Source: Cyprinodon diabolis
Lineage: Eukaryota; Chordata; Actinopteri; Cyprinodontiformes; Cyprinodontidae
NCBI GenBank assembly: GCA_030533445.1
Contig: CM060064.1
Location: forward strand, 22,589,626-22,653,625
Length of the DNA: 64,000 bases
Direction: 5' to 3'
This document shows, in pieces, positions 1 to 11,146 of the stretch (positions within the stretch are counted from its first letter, which is position 1; the number at the start of each line of letters is the position of its first letter). The notes beneath the pieces were generated by a model, which did not search any database, was not told where the DNA came from, and saw only the letters and a program-made list of their open reading frames with translations. Made by a program: the position numbers and the translations under genes.

Positions 1-465
1 ACACTGGATAATACTCAGGACTGTTCCACACTTTTTCTGGAATTTTATCAGAAGGTTCAGAAGGTAGGTTGAAAAAAGTTGGGGTTATGTTTTGCAAATT
101 GGTTAAAATAATTGTATTTTTTTTTTTTTATATAATTGGTAACCAGGTTAATACTCATGCTGTTAAAAAAAGTAATGGCATACAAGCAGAGCTCCACAAG
201 TTAAGTTGTTAGACTCTAACCACCACTGTTCCCAACAACCTCAATAAGCTGATTTTGCACAGTTTCAATCTTAGTCAGTTAAATAACATGCTGCTGTCAT
301 TTTGCACTTCTCTGATGTTGCTGCTATTTTCAAATATCAATTACTGTAAAAATTACTGTAAAAATGTCCATAGCTGGATACTGGTTATTTATTCTTATTA
401 TTTGATATCGTTAAAACACTTTACAGTACGGTGTTTTATTGTTTATCTTTTGCCTCTTCACTATT
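1..465. other. AT-rich intergenic DNA, nothing recognised
   Basis: This stretch is AT-rich with short homopolymer runs. Short open frames here lack family motifs and splice context, and I see no repeat I can name. Confidence 0.5.
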
Positions 466-684
466 AGAGGGAGTAGTGGCCTAGTGATTAAGGCATAGAG
501 CTTGGAATCCTGAGGTTGTGAGTTTGAAACTCACTGCCACTCTGGGTCTCTGAGCAAGACCCTTAATCCCTGATTGCTCCCTGAGCGCGCCACGGTGGCA
601 GCCCACTGCTCCCCAAAGGGATAGGTTAAATCAGAGGTAAATTTCTCAAATGTGAGATCAATAAAGTTCAATTATTATAATATT
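466..684 (+). repeat. tRNA-derived SINE
   Basis: An A-box-like motif (tggcctagtga, 477-487) is followed by a B-box-like motif (agtttgaaactc, 521-532), the internal pol III promoter of a tRNA-derived SINE. The body contains the segment tctgagcaagacccttaa, which recurs in the copy at 7443. The 3' part ends in a gagatcaataaagtt tail resembling the LINE-type tails that SINEs borrow for retrotransposition. The copy is diverged. Family name not assigned. Confidence 0.7.
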
Positions 685-737
685 ATTCTTATACATTTTT
701 TCTAAGGTCCACATTTGTGTGACATTTTTTTCTATAA

Positions 738-812
738 TGTTGTTGCTGCTGCAAACACCAGAATTTCCCCATTGTGGGACAATGAATGGATTTCTATTCT
801 ATTCTATTCTTA
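738..812 (+). repeat. LINE/SINE-type 3' tail with short tandem end
   Basis: The segment aatttccccattgtgggac followed by (TATTC)n at about 794-812 resembles the 3' tails of teleost non-LTR retroelements (L2/CR1/Rex type), which commonly end in a short tandem repeat. Only the tail is present, as expected from 5' truncation. Confidence 0.5.
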
Positions 813-867
813 AAACATTGCATAACCATTGAAACAATAACAAACACCTTGGAAAATGGTAAAGAGC

Positions 868-1262
868 TCTTTTATTTTGGCTAAATGGTTATATTTACAG
901 TCCCTTTCATTTTACTATAATTTTGCGTATGAGTTGCCTTCCATATTCATACAAAAGTGGTAGTTTCGACCTACATTGTTACATTTATATTAACTCTATT
1001 TGAAATACTTAATTATTGCATTTGTACAACACCATAAAGACAATTTGGTTTAATGCCTATAGTTAATAACCACTTGCAGTAATGTAGGTCAGTCAGAGTT
1101 ATTTTTTGATTAGATCAGGACTCTTGATCTTTAAAAAAATTAAAAGATTGGACTTTAGACTGTAATAAAAAAAACTTCAGAATGTAGAAAATGCTTGAAT
1201 GAATTATGGGAGATTTAGGCAGTTGTAATAGTAATGCGGCTATAATAGGGCTAAATTGTGTT
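868..1262 (+). repeat. unclassified direct repeat, copy A (partner at 3461)
   Basis: About 390 bp that recurs in the same orientation at 3461-3855. Shared blocks include ttttggctaaatggttatat, gtacaacaccataaagaca and gggagatttaggca, separated by small indels and substitutions. Both copies end near a T-rich run followed by CAG, which looks like a splice acceptor but leads to no open frame. No terminal inverted repeat or coding content was seen. Confidence 0.7.
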
Positions 1263-3460
1263 TTTTTTTTTTTCAGCTGCTCTTTATCTATTAAGGACTG
1301 TGTAGATTTTGTGGATCTAGGCAAACATTTTGTTGGAGTAAAGTAAAAACTGTCAGTAATTGGAATACTTCTGTTAAACTGTAGCTTTGTTGCTGCATAG
1401 CCTATATTTGAAATTCAAATGCTTAATTTCCTTTTTTTTTCTAACATCACTTTGGTAAAATGGCTTCCTTTTTGTGCTTCAAACCTGATTCAATACAGAC
1501 TGATGCCCACCTATTCTGCACTTGCCGTTAGTTTTCAGCATACATATCTTCTTTCTTGGGATTTGCTCATCGCTGTCGTATTATATTGAGTGTTTGTTCA
1601 GTCTCTCGTCTCTTTATTGGAGTTCTCAGTCATGCCCCTGTCTCCAGTGTATTCTGCATGTGGGTCATCTTCGTTATTTGCACTAACGCTTGACAGATTG
1701 GGTTTGTTATTGCCACACACTGAATCGAAACATGAGTACAGCGTGCCGTCTGCGTCTATCACACACAACAAAGTTTTCAATATTTCATGTTCAGAAGATT
1801 TTTCTCTGTTATGATTGTCTAACACCATGTAGTCAGTGGGTTTTGCAGGGAAAATATTATAATATATAATATGGAAGATGCCATAAGGTGTTTTTCTTCA
1901 ATTTCTAATAAATTTTTGTATAGGTAGCACTTGGATTTGGCAGTCATATTCCCATTGTGTAGCTTATCTATTAATAAATTGGGTTTTATTGTAATACTAC
2001 AGTGAGCAAGTGCAACCACAAACCTGAGTTTTCAAATAACCATTTAAATAATTATTTATTACATGCCAAAATTTAAAGTTAACCACTTTTTAATTCCAGT
2101 TTTTTTTTTTCAGACTGAACGGATGGCGTTTTGATACCTCCAGAAAACCACAGTTGGACCTCAAATAGTCTGTTTGCTGGGCTAATACCTCCACAGACAA
2201 ATTTCTCTACATCAGAAGAAGGTCAGTCTCACAAAGAAAAATAAATAAAAAAATAAATAAACCTCTGGATATTTGAGAAGATAACACAGCAGCTCCAGCT
2301 CTCTCATTCTGCCAGCTCTTCACTACTGCACATGCAAGAAATCGATGCTGAGCGACTGCTACTGCATCGCCACCTTTCTCCTGAATCAATAGCAGTCCAT
2401 CAGAGCTTGAGACCCTGACCTCCCTTCCAGACCGACTAGGCTATATTGGAGATCTCAAGCCAGATCAGGGACGAGATTATAGCTCCCCTTGTACTGATAT
2501 CCTCTAATGACATAGAATCTAATAAGAAATATTTGTGCTTATAATTTGTGCTTCTTTTGCTGAAGGATGGTGTATATGCGAACCTTTGCTTTTAATGCAG
2601 TCTGAATTCTAACAAAAGGAATGTCAGAAAGCAATACATTTAATTCAATTGTGAAACGTTTTGCTCCAACAGATCATTTAAAACAGACTGCTTAGGTCGT
2701 GGAAATATACCAGACAGAAAAAAAAAACTGTTGTAGACTGATAGGAATATGCAAGAACCTAAGACCTAAAAAAAACAAATAAATAGAAACTACACACACA
2801 AAAAAAACACAACATAAACATAACAAGTCTCCAATTTAAAAAAAGAATGAATGCAAAAACATAGATAGAGATCTAGTGGTCAGAATTCCAATTTCTGAAT
2901 CTCAGCCTCTGACTTCCAAACCTCTGAGCTGCTGATGCTGTATTACGTAGATACAGATATTTACAGTTATTATATTATTTATTTAATTAGATACAAAATA
3001 AATTATCTTTTATTTAGACTTATTTAATGACTAACTTATTTATGTATTCATTGGTTGGCTGTTTTCTATTTGAAGGTCTGGTCATTTTTTGTTGTCATTT
3101 TGTTAACATAATGCCCCCCTTATATTGTTATAATAATACCATAAACACAGGGTTACTTTCAACCTTTCAAAGCTTCATTAGTTATCATTAGTTACTTATC
3201 TCAAACTAAAAAACAACAATTTTGCTGAACTCTGTTGAACCTCCCTAGTATCTCTTTCATTCTCTCCAAGCGTGAATGATATCAAGAGACTGTCTCAACA
3301 GTGCATATCCCGTCTGCTTTCAATCAATAGACTCCTGCTTTAATGGTATCATCGAGGGCATCATAAGCACTAGACAATTTATAATTACAACAAAACATAA
3401 AACACATAGGAAAGAACTGGCTGGACTTTAATAAGTACTACCTTTATCTAAGGTATGTGC
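1263..3460. other. AT-rich intergenic DNA
   Basis: No host gene or named repeat recognised. It contains poly-A/T runs and scattered short open frames below 80 codons. The spacer separates the two copies of the 0.4-kb direct repeat. Confidence 0.45.
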
Positions 3461-3855
3461 TTTTATTTTGGCTAAATGGTTATATTTACACTCCCTTTCA
3501 TTTTCCTATTCAATTATTTTGTGTATGAGTTGCTTTCCATATTCATACAATGGTGGTAGTTTCTACCTACATTGTTGCACTTATATGAACTCTGTCTATT
3601 TAATATACTTTATTATTGCATTCGTACAACACCATAAAGACAGTTTGCTTTAATGTTTTTAGGAAATAACTACTAGCTACTGTAGGTCACTCTGAGTTAT
3701 TTTGACTTAATCAGGGCTCTTTATAAAAAAAAAAAAAAAATTATTTCACTTTAGATTGTTATAAAATAACCTTTAGAATGTAGAAAACGTTTTAAAAGAA
3801 TTGTGGGAGATTTAGGCATTTGTAATTGTTGTATGGCTCTAAGTTTTTTTTTCTC
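3461..3855 (+). repeat. unclassified direct repeat, copy B (partner at 868)
   Basis: Second copy of the segment at 868-1262, same strand, about 2.6 kb downstream. It follows copy A over its whole length with numerous substitutions, small indels and a longer poly-A run (about 3726-3741). It is either an unnamed dispersed repeat or an old local duplication. Confidence 0.7.
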
Positions 3856-4491
3856 CAGATATTAATGTAAAAGAAATATCTCATGTAATTTAAACAACAG
3901 TGTAACAGGGCAGATAGTTGCGCCATAATATTCTTCGTGACACTTTTTTTATGACGCATACAACGTTTTACAAGCTAGGCAAAAACGCTGTCAAATTATT
4001 TTCTTCTATATTGTGAGTTATATCTCTATAACAACATTTACCAGTATTATCAGATTTATTGTGTTTTCTTAATATCATATAGCATATCCTCTTATACCTT
4101 TGAGTTTCCTTTTGTCTATCTTCAGTAATAATGAAACTAGAAAGCAGTAAGTCTTCTGCATTCAATAACAGATTCCCAGTCGAAGAGTACAACTGTGGAT
4201 CATGTATGTATAGTGCTTTCACTAAAGATAAAAATATCTAAGAGTCCATTCATAAAAGCCATATTTGCTCTGCTTAAAATAGACCAGAATTAATTTCCCT
4301 TCTTGGTCCAGACCAAACAACTAAATAGCAAATGGACTCTGTTGCTCTTCACGTCTACTATAAACGGACCCAGCCCTGATTAGACCCAGCTGCTAGAAAC
4401 AGATGCCTTTGTGGACTTAACAGGCCAGCATTAAATAATTAAAAAACATTAATTTGTCATTTTTTTTGTTTAGCAGTGCTGCTGCCATTGT
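3856..4491. other. intergenic DNA, nothing recognised
   Basis: Unique-looking AT-rich sequence up to the TTAA that starts the palindromic element. No gene signals. Confidence 0.4.
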
Positions 4492-5387
4492 TTAAAGGAA
4501 TAGTACACCCAAAACATGATTAGCCGTCATTTTCTACTCACCCCCATGCTGAACAACACTCTGGAGTACTTTTTTGATATCTCAAATGCATCTGGAGATC
4601 TGGGAGGCTTCTTGCTGTCTGCTGACATTCAAATAATGGAGGTCTATGGTGCCCGAAGCAGAAAGGTCCATAAAAGTCCACAAAAAACGTGTCAATATTC
4701 CTCCATACTGCTCATCCAATGTATTCCAAGTGTCCTGAGTGGGTAGCTTCCATAATTTACTCGAAACAAAGTCATTTAGAATGTTTTTAGAGCATAAACA
4801 GTAGTGTATAGGATTTCCTAAAAGCGCGCGCCTGCGAGTTCACGAGCCTACGGAAACTGAGGCAGACCAAGCCAGATGAAAGTGTGCATTCAGCGTCTGC
4901 TCTTGATAATGCAAACGTAGAAGAAGAAATTTGCTGTTTACCTGTGCAAAGAAAGAAACAACGAAAGAAAAATGTCTGAGTGCTTCAGTGTTGAGGAAGA
5001 GCATGAGTTCTTTGCTGAGCTGAATGCGCACTTTCATCTGGTTTGGTCTGAACGCGCTTTTGGGAAATCCTATACACTACTGTTTATGCTCTAAAAACAT
5101 TCTAAATGACTTTGTTTCGAGTAAATTATGGACGCTACCCACTCAGGACACTTGGAATACATTGGACGAGCAGTATGGAGGAATATTGACACGTTTTTTG
5201 TGGACTTATGGACCTTTCTGCCTCGGGCACCATAGACCTCCATTATTTGAATGTCAGCAGACAGCAAGAAGCCTCCCAGATCTCCAGATGCATTTGAGAT
5301 ATCAAAAAAGTACTCCAGAGTGTTTTTCAGCATGGGGGTGAGTAGAAAATGAAGGCTAATCATGTTTTGGGTGTACTATTCCTTTAA
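4492..5387. mobile_element. Long palindromic TTAA-flanked non-autonomous element, copy 1
   Basis: The element begins TTAAAGGAATAGTACACCC and ends with the inverse, so TTAA lies at both edges (4492-4495 and 5384-5387). The two arms are near-perfect inverted repeats of about 350-400 bp around a spacer at roughly 4870-5040. The right arm has lost about 34 bp relative to the partner copy at 51638. TTAA flanks and the AGTxCACCCAAAA-like ends recall piggyBac-derived teleost MITEs such as Angel. The arms carry an open frame of about 75 codons on both strands (starting MISxHFLLTPML), which I regard as a by-product. A transcript would fold into a very long hairpin. Confidence 0.85.
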
Positions 5388-5583
5388 TACATAAAGGTAA
5401 CCTGATTATTATGCAGTTCTAACTAATAAACTTTATGCATCTGAAATAAATACACTTATCAGTATTCATTTTGAGTAATTATAATATACTGTATTAATTC
5501 TAAACACATAAATCTGATAGTTGTGTACTTTAAATAAACAAGCTGTGTTAAATAAAAAAAAATATGCATCATGTAAGATTTAT

Positions 5584-6099
5584 TTAAAGCTACAGTGTGT
5601 AATTTTTAGCGACATCTAACGTCCAGACTGCAGACCGCAGCAACATGAACATCTCCCCCCACCGCTTCTCCCCCCCAACAGTACGGCGAGCGTTACGGGA
5701 CAAAATGTCTTCCACGACGTCCGCATCACCTACCTTCTCAAGTGATGAGGTTTGTTTACATAGATAATTTTACAGATAGTATTCTCAGGCATAATACTGC
5801 CATCTATTGTTCAGTACCGTCTCAGTTCATCTCTCTCAACTTGTCGTAGTTACTTTCGAGCATAATGGGCGATCTCGCAATCGCTAGTTTGTTGGCTCTG
5901 CGCTGCCGTAGCGCAAAGATGTCTGCCTCCATGGCTGCGGGACTCGCTCCTATGTAATTATAAATAACGAATTCTAAGTCAACGCAAATATTAAGGTTAA
6001 GAGGCTGAGCTCGTAGATGATGATAAATAACATAGTTATGTATAATATATTAGATTTCTGACTGTATATCCCTGTAATTATTACACACTGTAGCTTTAA
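5584..6099. mobile_element. TTAA-flanked non-autonomous element
   Basis: Starts TTAAAGCTACAGTGTGTAAT and ends with the matching inverse (ttacacactgtagctttaa), giving terminal inverted repeats of about 19 bp with TTAA at each edge (5584-5587, 6096-6099). The interior is GC-richer than the flanks and has no transposase. A piggyBac-type MITE is the likely class, from the TTAA target. Confidence 0.8.
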
Positions 6100-7442
6100 T
6101 TGGCTTATGTTAAAATGATCTAAAAATGGGGATTTGTTATGTAATGAAAAAACACAAATGTCAACATTTGTGTGAAATATTTTTTCGGGTAAAGATAGAG
6201 GATATCCATGTAGTCTGTGTTTTGCTGTTGGAAGGACCACGGCCTAGGAAAGATTCCATGGAGAGTACATTTATCCATCCAATAGGCTGAGTGTGTTCAA
6301 AGGCTGCTAGGGTGGTGCTACCCAGCAATCCTGCCCTCCACATATCATGCTGTAGTGCTGATGAAGCCGAAAAAGCCGACAGCTTGGTAGCCTGACAGCC
6401 CCCACTGCAGGGATGACTGCATCATTAATAAAAACCTGGTGATATAAGACACATCGATTGGATTTCAACCTTTTCAGCAAATTATACTGTATGCCTCTCT
6501 TAGTTCCGCTGTTTCTTTGCAATGCTTCACAAGATCCTCTTAATATTGACTGATCTGCTTATGTGATGATCATAAAAGTCAATGTAATAATCATATGGCA
6601 CAACTTATTTATATCTAATGGTGGCTGATAAAATTTTTGCTGATATTTTTATTGTAGAGGAAAGGATGATGCTCCAGTGAACACTTAAAAAAGCACCTGG
6701 TTCAATCCGTAGCAGGCCAAACAACATAAATGTTCGTCTCTGTCAGAAATTAGTTTGGGTCAGGGTGGTACATTTGCATGTTCCACTGGCATCTTTCTTC
6801 CTGCTCTAATTAAATTTTCAGCACCTGTTCTTCCCTTATGTTGCAGTATGACTTCATCCTATGTAATGATGCAATTTATCGGCCCAGGCAAGCAAGTCAA
6901 GAGCAAAGGAGGCAGAGCGGAGGAGCCCACCCATCAATTGTCACATTTTACAAGCTGCTGTCGGACTGAAACAGACCGTCCTAGCAGATGCAGTGTCTTC
7001 AAATGTGAATGTACTGGCATCAGCACTTGTATCATTAGTTAAGTCTCAATTGCACCGGAGGTTTCATGCAAGCAATATTATATCAAGCGTGGTAGTTTTT
7101 CAAAATTAGATTTCCTGTCTATGAATTACTTTGAATAAATGACAAATTACTGGCTTCAAAATAGCTTTGCTTTCTTAAGTGTCCTCAATTCTATCACACC
7201 TATTTACAGGAACAGGAAAGCATAGAGTAAGAAACCCTATGGTGAGCACATAAGCAAATCTGGTATTGTTTTCTTATGGCCCTAATAAACTAAAGGGAAA
7301 TTCTAATTGTTGTAGTATATAGGTATAGAAATGCAGAAAAAAAAGGAGAAAGAAATATAGAGTAAAAAGTTTAACTTGTAGGGGCAGAGATACTATATAT
7401 TACTCAAAATATATGACAGCATGACAAGCCAAGTTTATAGCT
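6100..7442. other. intergenic DNA, nothing recognised
   Basis: Mixed-composition non-coding sequence. Open frames up to about 95 codons (for example 6755-7042) show no recognisable domain or codon pattern. No repeat family recognised. Confidence 0.4.
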
Positions 7443-7620
7443 TGTCTCTTATAAGAGACAGACGGGGAGTGTTGGCCTAGTGGTTAGAGCAGTCTCGGTC
7501 TCTGAGCAAGACCCTTAACCCCACACTGCTGCCCGGGCGCCACATAATGGCAGTCCACTGCTCCCTAAGGGGATGGGTTGAATACATTTTTCCAATGTGG
7601 GTTCAATTAAGTTCTGTTTT
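7443..7620 (+). repeat. tRNA-derived SINE with internal deletion
   Basis: Same family as 466-684: A-box tggcctagtgg, then tctctgagcaagacccttaa, a GC-rich middle and a caattaagttctg tail. The part carrying the B-box is missing between the A-box region and tctctgagcaag, so this copy should be transcriptionally dead. Confidence 0.65.
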
Positions 7621-7911
7621 TCAGTTTAAAGAGGATATACTAAAATCCTCAGTAGGTGTCAAAGGTGTATTCCTTCTACTGAGTACACTGTTTATCAACA
7701 TATTCTCATTATCAGTTCGTATGAAATCGTATGAAAAGTTATGCACAGTATTTCGTACGTTTTGGACATTTTTCCTCGAAAAAACAGATCAGTGCGCACG
7801 CGCAGCCAGACAGACGAATAAAGCAGATCCGCGGACGAACGTAAAACTGGGAAAAACAGTGCAATAATTACTTCTTGATGTCTCTCACTTGGTTGCTTGC
7901 TGTTTTGTATC

Positions 7912-7938
7912 TTAGGGTTAGGGTCAGGGTTAGGGTTA
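7912..7938 (+). repeat. Short telomere-like TTAGGG tract
   Basis: Four TTAGGG-like units, one altered to TCAGGG, lie near the middle of the inverted-repeat element. The tract may be part of the element rather than a relic of a chromosome end. Confidence 0.7.
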
Positions 7939-8114
7939 ATTGTATGTTAAATCCTATGTTATTGAATGGTGCTTAATATGCGCATGCGCAAGGATATCTT
8001 GTCAAGAGGCAAGACGTAAAAATACAACGAAATAAGACAAAAAAACGTCGAAAACGTACGAAATTACGGTGCATAACTTTTCGTACGATTTCAAATGAAC
8101 TGATAATGAGAATA

Positions 8115-9336
8115 CACTCACCGGCCACTTTATTAGGTACACCTGTCCAACTGCTCGTTAACACTTAATTTCTAAGCAGCCAATCACATGGCGGCAACTC
8201 AGTGCATTTAGGCATGTAGACATGGTAAAGACAATCTCCTGCAGTTCAAACCGAGCATCAGTATGGGGAAGAAAGGTGATTTGAGTGACTTTGAACGTGG
8301 TGTGATTGTTGGTGCCAGAAGGGCTGGTCTGAGTATTTCAGAAACTGCTGATCTACTGGGATTTTTACGCACAACCATCTCTAGGGTTTACAGAGAATGG
8401 TCCCGAAAAAGAAAAAACATCCAGTGAGCGGCAGTTCTGTGGGCGGAAATGCCTTGTTGATGCCAGAGGTCAGAGGAGAATGGTCAGACTGGTTCGAGCT
8501 GATAGAAGGGCAACAGTGACTCAAATAACCACCCGTTACAACCAAGGTGGGCAGAAGAGCATCTCTGAACGCACAGTATGTCGAACTTTGAGGCAGATGG
8601 GCTACAGCAGCAGAAGACCACACCGGGTCCCACTCCTTTCAGCTAAGAACAGGAAACTGAGGCTACAATTTGCACAAGCTCATCGAAATTGGACAATAGA
8701 AGATTGGAAAAACGTTGCCTGGTCTGATGAGTCTCGATTTCTGCTGCGACATTCGGATGGTAGGGTCAGAATTTGGCATCTACAACATGAAAGCATGGAT
8801 CCATCCTGCCTTGTATCAACGGTTCAGGCTGGTGGTGGTGGTGTTATGGTGTGGGGAATATTTTCTTGGCACTCTTTGGGCCCCTTGGTACCAATTGAGC
8901 ATCGTTGCAACGCCACAGCTTACCTGAGTATTGTTGCTGACCCTGTCCATCCCTTTATGACCACAATGTACCCAACTTCTGATGGCTACTTTCAGCAGGT
9001 TAATGTGCCATGTCATAAAGCTGGAATCATCTCAGACTGGTTTCTTGAACATGACAATGAGTTCACTGTACTCAAATGGCCTCCACAGTCACCAGATCTC
9101 AATCCAATAGAGCATTTTTGGGATGTGGTGGAACGGGAGATTCGCATCATGGATGTGCAGCCGACAAATCTGCGGCAACTGTGTGATGCCATCATGTCAA
9201 TATGGACCAAACTCCCTGAGGAATGCTTACAGCACCTTGTTGAATCTATGCCACGAAGAATTGAGGCAGTTCTGAAGGCAAAAGGGAGTCCAACCGGTTA
9301 CTAGCATGGGGTACCTAATAAAGTGGCCGGTGAGTG
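8115..9336 (+). mobile_element. Tc1/mariner element with TA target duplication
   Basis: Terminal inverted repeats start cactcaccggccactttatt at 8115 and end with the exact inverse at 9336. TA dinucleotides lie at 8113-8114 and 9337-9338, the standard Tc1/mariner target duplication. The 1.22-kb body holds a single transposase reading frame on the + strand. The ends are crisp, so the insertion is younger than the element it interrupts. Confidence 0.93.
8263..9304 (+). pseudogene. Tc1-type transposase, frameshifted, catalytic residue lost
   Basis: Transposase of the element at 8115-9336, which would cut and paste it at TA sites. The ATG at 8263 opens a helix-turn-helix region (GKKGDLSDFERG, then SISETADLLG). 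The frame breaks near 8401-8425 and resumes in the +1 frame, open from 8480 to the stop at 9302. Catalytic landmarks: first Asp in WSDESRF (8726-8728) is kept. The second position, expected as Asp in the QQDN-type motif, is Val (QQVNVPCH, codon 8999-9001). The Glu in SPDLNPIEHFWD (9110-9112) is kept. The second-to-third spacing is 36 residues, as in the DD36E branch rather than classical DD34E. Dead by frameshift and by loss of a metal-binding Asp. Confidence 0.9.
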
Positions 9337-9343
9337 TAGGTTG

Positions 9344-10080
9344 TGTTTATTGAAATGTCTTATTGATTGTCTTTGATGGAGACTCCCTAACTTGCTATAG
9401 ACACAGTGTGTATGTACCAAAACTGCACGAACCTGGCCATTTTACACTGTGATTTAGAGACTTTACATTGTATTTGCCTGTCCTCCTGTCTGTCAAATTG
9501 CTGCGTAGGTCTTATCAAAACAGACAATGGGTCTACCTTGGTTGGAGCTAGAACGCACGATTGCAGAGAATTGTGCGCGGTTTGACAAGCCTCAGTCCAC
9601 AACTATGTATGATCCGATTTTCTGTCAGATGCCAAATCGTTTCTAGTGTATTCGGGTATTAAGATGTAATGTTTTTATTACCTAGAAAATGCAATATAAT
9701 TATTGATATATTTTCTCTATTGCCCTAAAAACAAATAATTTTGGTTTCACCTGTAATTGTTACTTTTATTTAAACATAAATACAAATAAAAATAGGCCTG
9801 TGTTAGGATAATTATCATTGATGACGTGTGAGTTTAGTACACCTTAATATTAGCTGCCTGTTGCCTGTTAGAACTGATGTTTTCCACAATAGTTTATCTA
9901 ATTAAGACAGTTTATCTGTCCGGATATACAGTTATAATCTTCATTCTGCATGTGGGAAAGATTTGGGAATGGAATGAAAGCGGTGTCCTTAAGCTAAGAA
10001 CAAAGTGTAATATTTTGATAAGGCTGAAGCCATGGATGTCTTCTCAATTGCTAAAGTGTATGATGTAATGGTGTGATGAT
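9344..10080. other. intergenic DNA, nothing recognised
   Basis: AT-rich non-coding sequence right of the nested Tc1. No gene or repeat recognised. Confidence 0.4.
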
Positions 10081-10097
10081 GTGGCAGACTGGAGATG

Positions 10098-10309
10098 TAT
10101 AAAATGCCTCTTTAACTGTTCATTCTGGCCATTTCCTGAGAGGTGAGCCTGGAGGTGAGCAGCTGCCTTCTGCAAACTCTAAGCAACTTCTCTGATCCGA
10201 GTAAGATTACAATTTCTATCAGAATCTGCGGTCAAGTCTCATGGCTATTTAATATATATAAGTAATGAAGTGCTATTTAAAGAGTTTGTCCTGGGTGATC
10301 TCTTTTCAG
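10098..10309 (+). promoter_or_regulatory. Possible TATA promoter with first exon and intron
   Basis: A TATAAAA box (10098-10104) is followed about 100 bp later by a good donor (GTAAGA, 10201-10206). A pyrimidine-rich acceptor (tctcttttcag) ends at 10309. The arrangement resembles a short non-coding first exon and a 109-bp intron. No clear open frame follows, and a TTAA element starts at 10387. It could be a minor non-coding transcript, the remnant of a retroelement promoter, or chance. Confidence 0.25.
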
Positions 10310-10386
10310 GAAAAAGAACCAGAGGGAGAAACCTCCAAGTTGTCGACACACAGAGAGCCTATCTCTAACACCTGAAAACATGTATT

Positions 10387-11146
10387 TTAAAGGAAAAGTC
10401 CAGTCACATTCAGAATATAAACTTCTGAAATTACTACTAAGTAAGAAATTATTACATACTTTTCAATAAATGATAACTGTCTTTAATCAAGCATAATTTT
10501 ATTTAAATGTGGTCTACCAGAGATATAGATGTTTGTCAAAGAGCACTACTGCCAACTACCAGTTTGTGACATCACGGTCTATCATCGGCTGTTGAGTAAG
10601 TCCCAGTGCTGTATCTGGTTTTTGTCACAACGCGCTATTATTCATGATGGTGATGACAGTGCACTATGCAAAGCAGAGAGTAAGGATTAATGACGTGTTT
10701 TTTCTCTGGCCAGAAGTTAGATGGCAAACCCTCCCTATTCAAGTTAGCAATCCAATGACGAACCCGTGGTAGATCATTCAACTGCCATGCACGAGGGCAT
10801 TGTCAGTGTAACTATAGCTCTTTTGAATTTCAATAGTGAGGTCCTCTAAAAATCTTAAATAATTGTGGATTTCAGATGTGTCAAGTAGTTCGCATTGATT
10901 TTGCTTGTAAAGCAGGGAGAATGGCGCTACGCTTACCGCACCGTAACGTCACTGTCGAAAGATGTCAGGAGGGAGGCTTTACTATGTTTGGGAAAAAATG
11001 GCCGGTCCCAGACCCAGTGATCGCTACTAAAATTATTGTTGTTATTTTTTTAGTGATTAACTCTAAATTCATTAAATCACTGTAAACGTATTAAAGAAAA
11101 AAAAGTACCCATTGGTCATTCCTTGCTGAATGGACTTTTCCTTTAA
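10387..11146. mobile_element. TTAA-flanked non-autonomous element
   Basis: Starts TTAAAGGAAAAGTCCAGTC and ends gaatggacttttcctttaa, so inverted repeats of about 15 bp are bounded by TTAA (10387-10390, 11143-11146). The 760-bp interior has no transposase. Same structural class as the elements at 4492, 5584, 41221, 51638 and 53146. Confidence 0.8.

Larger units (their letters stand above)
7701..9343. mobile_element. Older inverted-repeat element, interrupted by Tc1
   Basis: Left end (7701) begins tattctcattatcagttc and its inverse occurs at 8095-8114. The repeats extend about 65 bp inward (through cgtacgaaa and gttatgcac) with roughly 10-12 percent divergence. The match continues beyond the Tc1 insertion: the bases just right of Tc1 (9337-9343) complete a caac-N-tattctc end also seen at 7697-7707. 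Tc1 therefore landed inside the right terminal repeat. The middle holds a telomere-like tract and CpG-rich stretches but no coding region. Class not assigned. Confidence 0.75.

Noticed and set aside
5024..5363. Open frames of 90-105 codons on both strands
   Set aside because: They are symmetric frames in the arms of a palindromic transposable element and recur at 51587-52543.
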